From Ailanthus altissimus (lineage: Eukaryota; Streptophyta; Magnoliopsida; Sapindales; Simaroubaceae): DNA of 64,000 nucleotides. The notes under the pieces were generated by a model. That model ran no database searches, was not told the DNA's origin, and saw nothing but the letters and a program-made list of their open reading frames with translations. The position numbers were made by a program, and so were the translations under genes. The DNA lies in assembly GCA_946807835.1 (NCBI GenBank), contig OX327703.1, forward strand, positions 6,517,501 to 6,581,500. The letters are read 5' to 3'. Below, in pieces: positions 47,148-57,400 of the stretch. Each line of letters begins with the position of its first letter. Within the stretch, counting starts at the first letter, position 1.

Positions 47148-48719
47148 TGATGAGCATAATAAAATACATATTTGTTAAGAGATTCAGTCACAGTTTAATG
47201 TTACTAATTTTAGCATTTTTTGTATTTTTAAACTTGAAATAAACTGTTATTCTTAAATTATGATTAATTAATGTTATTTGCACAGGTTTAATAAAATGAA
47301 TGTAACTCTCAATGTAGAAATTAAAATAAAGAAATTCTTTAACCTAGAGTAACGTTACTCAATCTTAAACAAACTTGAAGAATAGTTAAAAAGCTAAATC
47401 TAACGTTTTATGGGCTAAAATTGGGATACGACAGAACTAGATTACAACTTTCACTTAGCTTAACCCACCTCACGTATTTAGATCATTTTTCATAAAATAC
47501 GTACCTAATCAGTATAATTCTTAAAGTTGAGAAATATTGACTCAATTATCAACAACTCTTATGTTAATAACAAAGTCTAAAACAGTTGTTATCATAAAAT
47601 AAATGTATTGCAAATTGATAAAAGAGTTGTTGGTCGAAATCTGATGTATCTTTGGTATTTTATCCATATCTCATTGGATAATCATTCAAATTGCATGAAC
47701 CTTATGGGTATGGAAAGAAGAGATAAAATACTACAACTTTCATGTCGACCAAAAAGAATATATCAATCATTTCCATTGTCAAAAGGTACAACAATTAGGT
47801 GAAGGAGTGGGTGGCTTAAATTATTGAAGATTAAAATCACACTAAACATGTTTCTATTCATTGCTTATATGAGGACACCTTTAGAAGGCTAATGGAAATT
47901 TTTTCAATGCTTTACAATTCTATCATATACTTTCTCTTTATCATGCATTGTAAGTTAGGCTAGAGTTCTTGGCAAAGTTAGAGATGAGCTTTTATGTATA
48001 ATAAATTTACTTCTAAACTTTGATTTATTGTCAAGAGCTACAAATATTTGAAAATTTTCTTGTGTCTAAACTCTTATTTATTATTATTTTTATAATCCAG
48101 AAGTTAAATTATCATGTTTCATATATTTTCAATCATACTTTCTTTATGTTATTCTTGTTGAATTATAGTTGTTACTGGTTATATTCTTTTACAAGTTAAT
48201 CTTTTACTGTAATATTGTCAATCGATATATTGTCGATCTTAGATAATATGTAAAGACAATAATTGTTTGATATTCAAGTTGATCTTTTATTGTAATATTG
48301 TCAAAATGATATATTGTCGATCTTAGATAACTTATATAGATGAACATGGTTTGTGATAATATTTGCAAAGAGTTTAGTCATATCAAATACATGTATTATC
48401 AAATGTATCATATTTAACATATCTTCTGATTGATTGTTTAGGATGTGAAACTTTCAATTGAATTATAAACATTGAATCAAAGTAGAATAGATTTAAGAAG
48501 TATAATTGTAATTCTCAAAGCCTTATTTACATCATCATAAGACTTCTCCCTTAATTCATATATAATTATATCTCATCGAGATAAATCAATTAGTTTATTT
48601 TCTCCTTTGCTATTATTTTAATATTTTTATTTCACTAACCTATTTTGCCAAAAGCTTCATCGTGCGATCGGCACCACAATATCTACTACAACAGTAGCAT
48701 TATATTTTGAGCGTAAACA
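47148..48719 (+). repeat. 3' LTR of the Athila-like element
   Basis: 1572 bp, TGATGAGCAT to GAGCGTAAACA, close in length to the solo LTR at 8884-10432. Shared blocks include GTTAAGAGATTCAGTCAC, the paired TATATTGTCGATCTTAGATAA blocks and CCTATTTTGCCAAAAGCTTC. Confidence 0.93.
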
Positions 48720-49200
48720 AATATCTATTGGAGGTCCTTGTAAGTCTGTTCAGTATCCACTCCTTACTAATACCTGCATGCCCATACAGACTATCACTAA
48801 GCCCATGGTTTACTAAGACTAACCATCTCGACAATTCAAATATAGACATATACTGATCCGAAAGGATAAGCAAAGTTAGCGTATCTATTTTCTTTTTCCG
48901 TTTTTTGTTTCTTCATTAAGTGTAACCTAAAAATGCCGATCGACCCATGTCAATAACCATGGATTAAGAACAATATTTTTGAGAACATATTGTGCAATGG
49001 CATTTCTTAGCACCATTTACAAAATTTTTGCAATTACGTCATTATTATAATATTCTTAGATCTTTGTCCCTATTTGAGATAAGGTTCTAACTCTTTAAAA
49101 ATGCTAAGTCTTAGCGTTGACCTAAACTCTTTTAGATCTATAATATCTAAAACGTTACAAACGTCTTACCATATAAATAATAATAATTGACGAATAATAA
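48720..49200. repeat. probable right continuation of the split copia-type LTR
   Basis: The text after the Athila-like element (GGAGGTCCTTGTAAG, CCATACAGACTATCACTAAG) is not part of that element. It has the same style as 36026-37378, so I treat it as the other side of the insertion. I cannot prove continuity without another copy of the family. Confidence 0.35.
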
Positions 49201-50059
49201 AAATACTTATTATATAAATATTAAATAAATAAACATTCATTCAACAATTTGAATGGCACATAAGCACTATTCCCAACAACACCTACGTCCATGAAGGATC
49301 CATAATCCAGCTTCTATTATTGATATAGATCACTAAATATCTTTTTAAATCATTAATGATTCTACAACACTTATAATATCTCCCATATATCACTCTAGTA
49401 TCTCCTATAGAGATCACTAAGTATCTACTTTTGCTTACCGTAAATTTCTTAAGACCTTTTAGTATCTCTTCATTAGAGATTTCTATAAGGAATACAAGAA
49501 TAGATTGAGCATATAAGCCAAAAGAATCTATGGTGTTTCTTTTGTTCAATCAAGAACTAAAAGAAAACACTCCTTAAAAGTTACACCCTAGTGCACCGTG
49601 CATTTAGTGCCTACCTAACTCTTTTATTCCTTCTTATGGTTTACATCTTGAAACGTTAGATGTTTGTCTTTTTTTTTTGGGTTAATAAGACTTATATAGT
49701 GAATAAAACACTCTTATAAACCCTAAACATAGTTGAAATAAAAGTTCACGCATTCTAAAAATCTAGAACTCCCTAATAGTTAGAAATTCGAAGCCAAATA
49801 GACATCTGTCGTGTCTACCATCTCGGCGCCAAGTGGCTGGTGCTGCAGCTCTAGGCAGCACCAGTATGAAACAGATCCAACTCCGCAACGCTAGGTCCTG
49901 GACAATAGTCCTTCATTTCTTTTACCCTTTCGCACCTTTCCACTTCCTGTTTTGCTTATCCTCATGTGTCCCATGGTAATTGATTTCAATGTGACTCTCT
50001 TATTAGTATTTTTCATAATTCTTATTTATACAAAATTATTAAATCACCAATATCTAACA
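49200..50059 (-). repeat. copia-type LTR, Copia-B family, minus orientation
   Basis: On the minus strand it starts TGTTAGATATTGGTGATTTA (plus-strand end 50059). It continues through GAATTATGAAAAATACTAATAAGAG, the GC-rich GGTGCTGCC...CAGCACC patch near 49840-49865, the CACTAAATGCACGGTGCACTAGG block and GGATTATGGATCCTTCATGG near 49285-49310. It is closest to 51519-52435 in inverted orientation. The left end is diffuse. Confidence 0.75.
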
Positions 50060-50719
50060 AAATTAAAGCATGTCATTAAACCTTGTCAATTAAATCATTA
50101 TATTCAATGTATATCCTAGATTGAATTTTTCCCTAACATATTTTTTTAACTTCAAACGGTGATTAAAATTTTAGCTTCAAATGGTGATTAAAATTCACTC
50201 ATTGATAATCAATAAATAAAAATGTCACTTATTTAAATTAAAAATTAAGTTAAAAGAACCCACCCATCTCTAAATTAAATAATTTATTCTTTCTTTTTCT
50301 ATTGTATAAATAGTACCTTCATAAAAATTTATTCTTTCTACATGAATAAAAGTGAAAGTCTCTCTCTCTTCGTATCATCAAATTTTCTTGTATTACCATT
50401 TTTGTTTTTTTAATTTTAATTCTCTTACTTGAGCAATGTTAAAAGAATCGACCAAAATGTTTATCGACAACATTACTCTATTTACACCTTGCTCCAATGA
50501 GTACCGAAATTCAAGATAATCAAGCAAGAAAACCACAATTACAGACTACATTGTAAAGGAAGCTGGTAAGAATGCATCTGTTGCTTGTATATCTTTCAAA
50601 ATGACATTTCCAATGTTAATTACATGGATCCTAGTTTGATAAGATTGCCCTATAACAAGGTATAACTAGCTTCTAGCTACTGTGCATGTTATTCCTAAGC
50701 TTCTAAAAATAGCAGAAAA
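50060..50719. other. AT-rich spacer, likely 3' flank of the exon at 50720
   Basis: No gene recognised. Two direct copies of TTCAAA(C/T)GGTGATTAAAATT occur near 50153 and 50181. Confidence 0.4.
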
Positions 50720-50868
50720 TTACTGAGCTTGATTTGCCATACTCTGCAGCTTAGCCAACGTCTGATCCGCAGCTGATTCTCTTGCTTCACGAGGATTGGA
50801 GTGTGAGTCACCAGCAGTTGAACATTCAAAATCAATTTCTTTCACAGTTACAAGCGCTGGGAATCCAC
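50720..50868 (-). CDS. candidate terminal exon of a host gene (dsRBD-like fragment)
   Basis: On the minus strand a TTTTATTTCCTATTTAAAG acceptor-like tract leads into an open stretch of 48 codons ending in TAA: GFPALVTVKEIDFECSTAGD, then SHSNPREARESAADQTLAKL and QSMANQAQ. Base composition is clearly less AT-rich than its surroundings. A beta-strand-like start, a turn and an A-R-E-S-A-A-x-x-x-L-x-x-L helix resemble the second half of a double-stranded-RNA-binding domain. That is inference from pattern, not a firm match. No upstream exon is recognisable; the sequence on that side is transposon-rich. It may be a fragment of a broken gene or the last exon of a gene with a long intron. Confidence 0.45.
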
Positions 50869-51434
50869 CTTTAAATAGGAAATAAAATCAGATTAGTTAA
50901 ATCCTGCATAAAACTCGCATTAGTTTGTTATGTCCTACTGCATATTAAATTATAACATCTAACGGTAATAATAGTTGCATATATAAATAAAATGTCACAA
51001 CTTTTCACTTTTGTATATTTTAAAATTCTTATTAAATATCCAACACCTCTTCATTAAATTAGTTGTGCATCTCATTAGGTTTTCCTTGTAAAACTGACTG
51101 TGAAGTAAACGTGGATAAATGCTACTTCTCCTAAATACTTAAGAGGTAAATATCAACAGGCACATGATAAATACAAAGAGCCCACTAAAACTAAACTGCG
51201 TTTGGTTGTTATTTTGGGTCATGTCTTTTTTAAATACAGTTTTATTTATTAAAATTCATTGTGTCTTTTTTAAATTCCGCATGGATAGTCATTTGTCCAA
51301 TTTGAAAAAAAGGTTGAGAACCTGCCGCGCATTTATCTTGGTAGATGATAGGAGTTGCAGGCTGTGTTACAGCTATCCTTGTGAGATATTAATAGCTTTA
51401 CTTTATAGTTTCTCTTTTTTCTACAAACTTGTTG
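50869..51434. other. spacer upstream of the candidate exon
   Basis: No further exon recognised on the minus strand. A 102-codon plus-strand frame at 51164-51472 shows no family motif. Confidence 0.35.
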
Positions 51435-51518
51435 CAGTGGGTGAAGATGAAATGGTGGAGAGAGAAAAATAATGAAAAAGAGAATTTACTCAATTGTTGT
51501 GTTCTTATAAAATATAAC
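51435..51518. repeat. host repeat, left part (copy 1)
   Basis: GAAATGGTGGAGAGAGAAAAA and the following bases to ATATAAC align with about 59770-59840. The right part resumes at 52436 after the LTR. Confidence 0.75.
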
Positions 51519-52435
51519 TGTTAAAAATTAATGATTCAATAATTTTGTATGGATAAGAATTGAGATGAATATTAAGAGAAGAATTATTATAAAATTAAGT
51601 ACGTATTGGGAGTATAAGAGAGAAGCAAAACAGAAGAAAAAAGAACGAGTATTGTTTACTGTAGTTACTGTTCACGCCGTTACTATTTACACAGCAACTT
51701 TAGGATATTTCCTGTTTTGGCTCAATTAACTTCTTTAAGTGGGATTAGGACTATTATAAGTAAGGACTCTTATTCTAACTAGGTTTAGAGTTTCTAAGCG
51801 TGTTTTATTCACTATATAAACCCTTTTAAACAAGGGTTCAGATCAAGTATCTAAGGTTTCAAGATGTAACCATAAGAGAGAATAGAGGAACTAGGTAGGC
51901 ACTAAGTGCATGGTGCACTAGGTTGTAACCTTTGGGGAGTATTGTTTCTTTAAGTTCTTTGAGTGAATAAAAGAGAAACACCATAAATCCTTTTGGCTTA
52001 GATGCTCGGGCTATTCTTGTGTTCTTTGTAAAAATCTCTTATAAGGAGATACTAAAAGGTCTTGAGGAGTCATGGTGATCAATGGTAGATACTTAGAGGT
52101 CTCTATGAGAGATACTAAGGAGTCTTGTGGGATCATTGATGATGTAAGAAGATACTTAGTGATCTATTTCAATAATAAGAAACTGGATTATGGATCTTCC
52201 GTGGACATAGGCAATTTTGGGCCGAACCACGTATATCTTATATCTTGTTGATTAGTTTATTTTCTTTATCTTTATTAGTGTGTTAATCTTATGTGTTCTT
52301 ACTTATAATTTTTCTTTATTGGTGTGTTGCGGTATAATTTTTTGCTGCGTATACAATAAAAGAGGTATCAAAGTTGTAGCTTAATTGATGTCATAAGAGT
52401 GTCAAATTGAAGTGCATGACTTGATATCCGTAACA
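51519..52435 (+). mobile_element. solo LTR related to the Copia-B family
   Basis: 917 bp starting TGTTAAAAATTAATG and ending ATATCCGTAACA, with flanks ATAAC (51514-51518) and ATAAT (52436-52440), a target duplication with one change. It shares with 49200-50059 (inverted) the TTCAAGATGTAACCATAAG block, the AGTGCATGGTGCACTAGG block, several GAGATACTAA(G/A)(G/A)(A/G)GTC units, and the GATTATGGATCTTCCGTGG block. It also contains TTTGCTGCGTATACAATAAA near its end. A paralogous repeat near 59840 lacks it. Confidence 0.8.
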
Positions 52436-52640
52436 ATAATAATTACATAACGGCAACAAGTAATAACGATAATAAATACAAAGTCAAATAATAACTATTT
52501 AATTTAATAATAACATTTGATTGTTGCAACATCCTTATTAGTCTCTCTCAAATTGGAGAGATAACTTCTTATGAACTCTTAACTTACTTTGAACTTTTGA
52601 ACTTTTATTTTATTTTATCACCCTTCCTTCAAGTTGGACA
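52436..52640. repeat. host repeat, right part (copy 1)
   Basis: TAATAATTACATAACGGCAACAAG and TACAAAGTCAAATAATAAC align with about 59840-59905. It continues with CTCAAATTGGAGAGA and TTCAAGTTGGAC...CAACTTGTC text, which resembles known copia LTR edges, so the host repeat may itself be an old LTR. Confidence 0.65.
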
Positions 52641-53334
52641 TATCATTTTTAAAATTTTCAACTTGTCTTGAAGTATGAAATTTAAAGGTCTTTAAAAATT
52701 TTATAGTTTTTTAAAGAGATTATATGGTTAATATAAATTATTTTCTTTGAATTTTCAATTATCTACAAAAATTATATAAGAAACAAAAAAAATTCTTATC
52801 ATTTTTAATTAAATAATTATTTTCTTTTTAATATCTTCAATAAATATGGGTTCTTATAGATTATATATTTAATGAGTAATCCTTGACAAACACAAAAATT
52901 GGACTTTTTGAAAGATGTGTCTTTTTTTTTCTTGAGACTATCTTTGATCAAATTTGTCATCTTCTTTTTTTTTTTTTTTTATTTAAGTCCATACACTTAA
53001 ATCTGCAACACCACAGCTCATGAATGACTTTCTCCTTTCTTCTTCCTTTGTTTTTAACATACGCCCACACACTTAAAAATGAGAAAATTTTCTTCCCCTT
53101 TCAAATTTTCTAATGCCTCCAAAATTGACTGCAAAAGTCGCCGACTCAACAAAAAAAAAGAGAAACATTAACAAAATCTCTCAGACTCCACGTACACTCA
53201 CCACCGAAAGTTACATGTTTTTATCCATCTTTTTTTTTTATTTGACTTCTATTTGTCCTTTCCTTGCAACACCACCGAAAGTTACGTCTTTTCTTCATTT
53301 CACCTTTTTTAAAAAAAAATTTACGCAAAGGAGT
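52641..53334. other. AT-rich spacer
   Basis: No gene recognised. It includes a run of about 18 T near 52963-52980. The short AC(A/C)CACCGAAAGTTAC repeat occurs at about 53200 and 53271. Confidence 0.4.
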
Positions 53335-53687
53335 TTTAATCCTTTCTCCTTCCTGGCTTTCAACTTTACTTCTCCAGTAGGCGTTCTAACAGAGAGATTC
53401 TCAATCAACATACGATTTACGCCGGACCGGTATTGAGACACAGATCAGTAGCAGCAGAGACAAAATCTTTCCCATATTTCTTCTAAAAAAGTAAAAAACA
53501 AATATCCTTAAGTGCCATCAGTTCTGGAATTTCTGAACACCTTGGGCGGCAAATATCACGCTGGCAATTCCTTCCTTCAAATCTGCTGGGCATTCCCTTT
53601 GCTTGGCAATGATGGAAAGCCTGGCCACAATCAATTCACCGAAGAGCAGTTATTGAACTCATTTGCAGCCAAAACATTTGTCACATG
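53335..53687 (-). pseudogene. IST1-like gene, 3' part, broken
   Basis: Minus-strand translation, continuing from 58988-59185 across Copia-D, reads TNVLAANEF, then after a shift IVARLSIIAKQRECPADLKE and GIASVIFAA. After a one-base loss come EIPELMALKDI, KKYGKDFVSAATDL and, after another shift, GVNRMLIENLSVRTPTGEVK. These are the consecutive conserved blocks of the IST1 domain (Vps4 regulator of the ESCRT/multivesicular-body pathway). A 17-base GT...AG interval sits between DI(F) and KKYGKDF, too short for a working intron. At least three frameshifts make this a pseudogene. It ends in unrelated sequence near 53335. Confidence 0.88.
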
Positions 53688-54094
53688 TGTTGGATCATAA
53701 ACTTAATTTATTATGGGAGCTCAAACTCAAAACCAATTAAATTGAAGTCTAAGTTCATAATCAAGGTCCAAAACTACTAGTTTTCTACCTAGAATCTTCT
53801 AGGGTGTGGTAATTATGCATGTGAATAATTTGGAAGGATGAAGAACAATGAGATGTATGGTTATTGTAATTTTGGATTAGTTTATTTGTGTAGTGTAGGA
53901 TTGTTCTAAGTAGTATAAATACCCCTCCCCATTTTAGTTTAGGTATCAAGAAAAATTAAGAGCTTCTAAGTGAGTGAAGAAACAAACTCTAATAAGAGTG
54001 AGTTGTAGTATCTTTGTTTTTGAGTGAGAGTGCTCTTGTAATATTTATTTGATTTTGAATAAAAGTTGTTTGTGTGAGTGTTTCATTTCCAACA
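53688..54094 (+). repeat. 5' LTR of Copia-D
   Basis: 407 bp, TGTTGGATCA to TTTCCAACA, perfectly inverted at its tips. It holds the promoter at 53914 and an AATAAA at 54057. Confidence 0.96.
53914..53921 (+). promoter_or_regulatory. TATA box of the Copia-D LTR
   Basis: TATAAATA followed by ACCCCTCCCC, conserved in the 3' LTR at 58807-58814. Its mid-LTR position fits the U3/R boundary of a copia promoter. Confidence 0.75.
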
Positions 54095-54097
54095 AAG

Positions 54098-54109
54098 TGG
54101 TATCAGAGC
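54098..54109 (+). other. primer binding site (tRNA-iMet) of Copia-D
   Basis: TGGTATCAGAGC starting three bases after the 5' LTR. Confidence 0.95.
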
Positions 54110-54244
54110 AAGTTGGAAAGTATATACTATTGCATATCAAATCGAAGGTCTCGACGAGAGGAATCTGACGCTACCAAAATCTCCCCAATCTGAGTTCTGA
54201 CGCGCCCTCATGCACCGCCGGAAGACTGCTGCCAGAGAATCGAG

Positions 54245-54395
54245 TTGACTCACCGAGTTGACCGAGCCGTAAGCCTATTGACCGAGCCCATTGACCAAGT
54301 CGTCCAAGCGCGTTTGACTGAGCCGTCAAAGTCATTGACTGTTGACCAGGTTAGGGTTGACTTTGATCGTTGATCGAAAAATTAAAAATTTTGAC
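54245..54395 (+). promoter_or_regulatory. cluster of nine W-box-like motifs in the Copia-D leader
   Basis: TTGACC or TTGACT starts at 54245, 54258, 54278, 54291, 54314, 54335, 54342, 54357 and 54391. TTGAC[C/T] is the binding core of WRKY transcription factors. The cluster lies in the transcribed leader between primer site and gag, interleaved with GAGCC units. Regulatory use is inferred. Confidence 0.55.
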
Positions 54396-54475
54396 CAGGT
54401 CTCTCCGAAGGTTTTTCGGCGTTCCGGATTCATCCGTGCAATTGAATTTTGCAAATTCTCATTATATTGAGAGAT

Positions 54476-57400
54476 ATGACAAATGGTATGGCACCATTCC
54501 AAGTTCCGACACTCAACAACAACAACTACGACAATTGGAGTATCAAAATGAAGGCACTTCTTGGATTACAAAATGTGTGGGATATCATAGAGAAAGGCTA
54601 TAACGAGCCTGCAGATGATGCTGCTTTTGCTGCTCTTACACCAGATCAAAAAATAACTTTGAAGGATTCGAGAAATAGAGACAAGAAGGCTCTCTATCTC
54701 ATCTATCAAGCATTAGATAATGATGGCTTTGAAAAGATTTTGAGTGCAAGCTCTAGCAAGGAAGCGTGAGAGAAGCTGCAAACCTCTTATAAAGGATTCG
54801 AGCAAGTGAAGAAGGTCCGTCTCCAAACATTAAGAGGTGAATTCGAATCCTTACACATGAAAGTATCTGAGTCTATTTCGGATTATTTCTCAAGAGTAGT
54901 AGCTGTTTCTAATCAATTAAAAAGAAATGGTGAAAAGTTAGAAGATGTAAGGATAATAGAGAAGATACTCCGTTCATTGGATCCCAAATTTGAGCACATC
55001 ATCGTGACGATTGAAGAAACTAAAGACTTGAAAGAAATGACGATCGAGCAACTCCAAGGATCATTGCAAGCATACGAAGAGAAGCATAAGAAGAAGCATG
55101 GGTTTACTGAGCAACTCCTCAAGTTGCAACTCAAGGATATGCATGAAAGCCAACGCAATGATAGAAACCAACGTGATCGAGGCAGAGGTAGAGGCCATGG
55201 ACGAGGTGGAAGTCGCGGTCGTGGACAAGGCTGAAATTACAACAACAACAATTCCAACAACTATGAGAAAAGAGAAAGCTCAACACGAGGCTGTGGAAGA
55301 ATCAATCCGAACTCAAGGTATGAAAAATCTTAAGTTCGATGTTATAATTGTCAGAAGTTTGGGCATTATGCTTCAAAATGTAGAGCTCCCAACAACAAAA
55401 TTGAGGAGAAGGCCAACTATGTAGAGGAGAAGACAGATGGCAAAGAAACTCTTCTTCTAGCACGAAAGGAAACTGATGGTGGCCAAGCAAATTCCTGATA
55501 TCTTGACAGTGGTGCAAGCAATCACATGTGTGGAAGGAAAGACATGTTCGTGGAGCTAGACGAGTCAGTAAGTGGAAATGTTTCGTTTGGAGATGATTCC
55601 ATAATAGCAGTGAAAGGGAGAGGTAACATCCTTATCCGTTTGAAAGATGAGAGACATCAGTTTATTTCCAATGTCTACTATGTGCCCAATATGAAAAGTA
55701 ACATCTTGAGTATAGGGCAACTGTTAGAGAAAGGTTATAATATTCATATGAAGGATTATAATCTTTCTATAAAAGATGATAAGAATAACTTCATTGCTAA
55801 AGTGCCGATGTCAAAGAATAGAATGTTCTTGATCAACATACAAAACGATGTTGCAAAGTGCCTGAAAGCTTGCTACAAAGATGCATCATGGCTTTGGCAT
55901 CTTCGATTTGGGCATCTCAATTTTGGAGGTCTAGAGCTGCTATCTAAGAAGGAGATGGTGAATGGACTACCTCGCATCAACCATCCTGACCAACTTTGTG
56001 AAGGGTGTCTAGTCGAGAAATAATTCAGGAAAAGCTTTCCAAAGGAGTCAAAGACAAAAGCCAAGAAACCACTCGAGCTCATCCATACCGATGTGTGTGG
56101 ACCGATCAAGCCAAGCTCTCTCGGTAACAGTAACTATTTTCTTCTCTTCATTGATGATTTTTCAAGAAAAACCTGGGTATATTTCTTGAAACAGAAGTCA
56201 GAAGTTTTTGAAGTCTTCAAGAAGTTCAAAGCAGCAGTGGAGAGAGAAAGCGGTAGAAAGATCAAAGCCATAAGATCCGACCAAGGTGGAGAATTTACTT
56301 CCAGGGTGTTTCAAGAGTTCTGTGAAGCAAATGGAATTCGTCGACCAATGACAGTTCCTATATCCCCCCAACAAAATGGCGTGGCAGAAAGAAAGAACAG
56401 AACAATCCTCGACATGGCACGAAGCATGCTCAAAAGCAAGAAACTACCCAAGGAATTTTAGGCGGAAGCAGTAGTGTATGCAGTCTACTTGTCAAACCGA
56501 TCTCCAACAAGAAGTGTATGGGGAAAGACACCGCAAGAGGCATGGAGTGAAAGAAAGCCTGGCATTTCCCACCTGAGAATCTTTGGAAGTATAGCCCATG
56601 TTCATGTACCGGACGAGAGAAGAACGACGCTTGATGATAAAAGTGAAAGTTTTATCTTCATCGGCTATGATGCTAATTCGAAGGGCTACAAGCTGTACAA
56701 TCCAGACAATAAGAAGATTGTGATTAGTCGAGATGTGGTCTTCAACGAAGAAGAAGAATGGGATTTTAACTCTCATGCAGGTGACTTCAATTTCTTTCCT
56801 CAGTTTGAAGAAGATGAGCAGACAACGAGGGAGCAACTAGGACCTCAACAAGAGCTTGCAACTCCACCCACTTCACCAACATCAACCACTCAAGGAGACT
56901 CATCACCTTCGTCATCATCAAGTGAGAGTCAAAGTGAAAGAGTTGTGCAACGTATAAGAAGCCTTAGAGATCTCTATGAGGTAACTGAACGACAAGATAA
57001 TCTTACATTATTTTGTCTGTTTGTCGATTGTGAACCAGTGAGCTTTCAAGAAGCAGTATGAGAGAAGAAGTGGAGAGATGCAATGGATGAAGAAATCAAG
57101 GCCATCGAGAAGAATGACACATAGGAACTCACCTCACTTCCCAAAAGACATAAAGCAATAGGTGTCAAATGGGTGTACAAAACAAAGCAAAACGCCAAAG
57201 GAGAGATTGAAAGGCACAAGGCGAGGCTAGTTGCTAAAGGCTATAGTCAAAAGGCTGTAATTGACTATGATGAGGTATTTGCTCCTGTTGCTAGATTGGA
57301 GACTATTAGACTAATCATTTCTTTAGCAGCTCAAAATAAGTGAAAGATACAGCAGATGGATGTAAAGTCTGCTTTCCTAAATGGAGTTCTTGAAGAGGAA

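Larger units (their letters stand above)
37379..48719 (+). mobile_element. Athila-like Ty3/gypsy retrotransposon, complete in layout but dead
   Basis: An 11.3 kb element: 5' LTR (37379-38457), tRNA-Asp-type primer site, repeat-rich leader, gag, protease, RT, RNase H, integrase, a 2.6 kb stretch after pol, and 3' LTR (47148-48719). The protein blocks (for example SYCFLDGYSGYD, FMDDLIIF, VQYFLGHAGFYRRFI) are those of the Athila/Calypso-type clade, which also uses tRNA-Asp and has a long post-pol region. All domains carry many stops. No 5-bp target duplication is visible at its outer ends, which may reflect age or recombination. Confidence 0.9.

Noticed and set aside
37360..48730. 5-bp target duplication around the Athila-like element
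   Set aside because: Neither TGGGA nor GATGT on the left matches AATAT on the right, so I do not claim one.
53113..53436. 107-codon plus-strand frame
   Set aside because: Its 3' part lies antisense to the IST1-like pseudogene and the rest is low-complexity; no domain seen.
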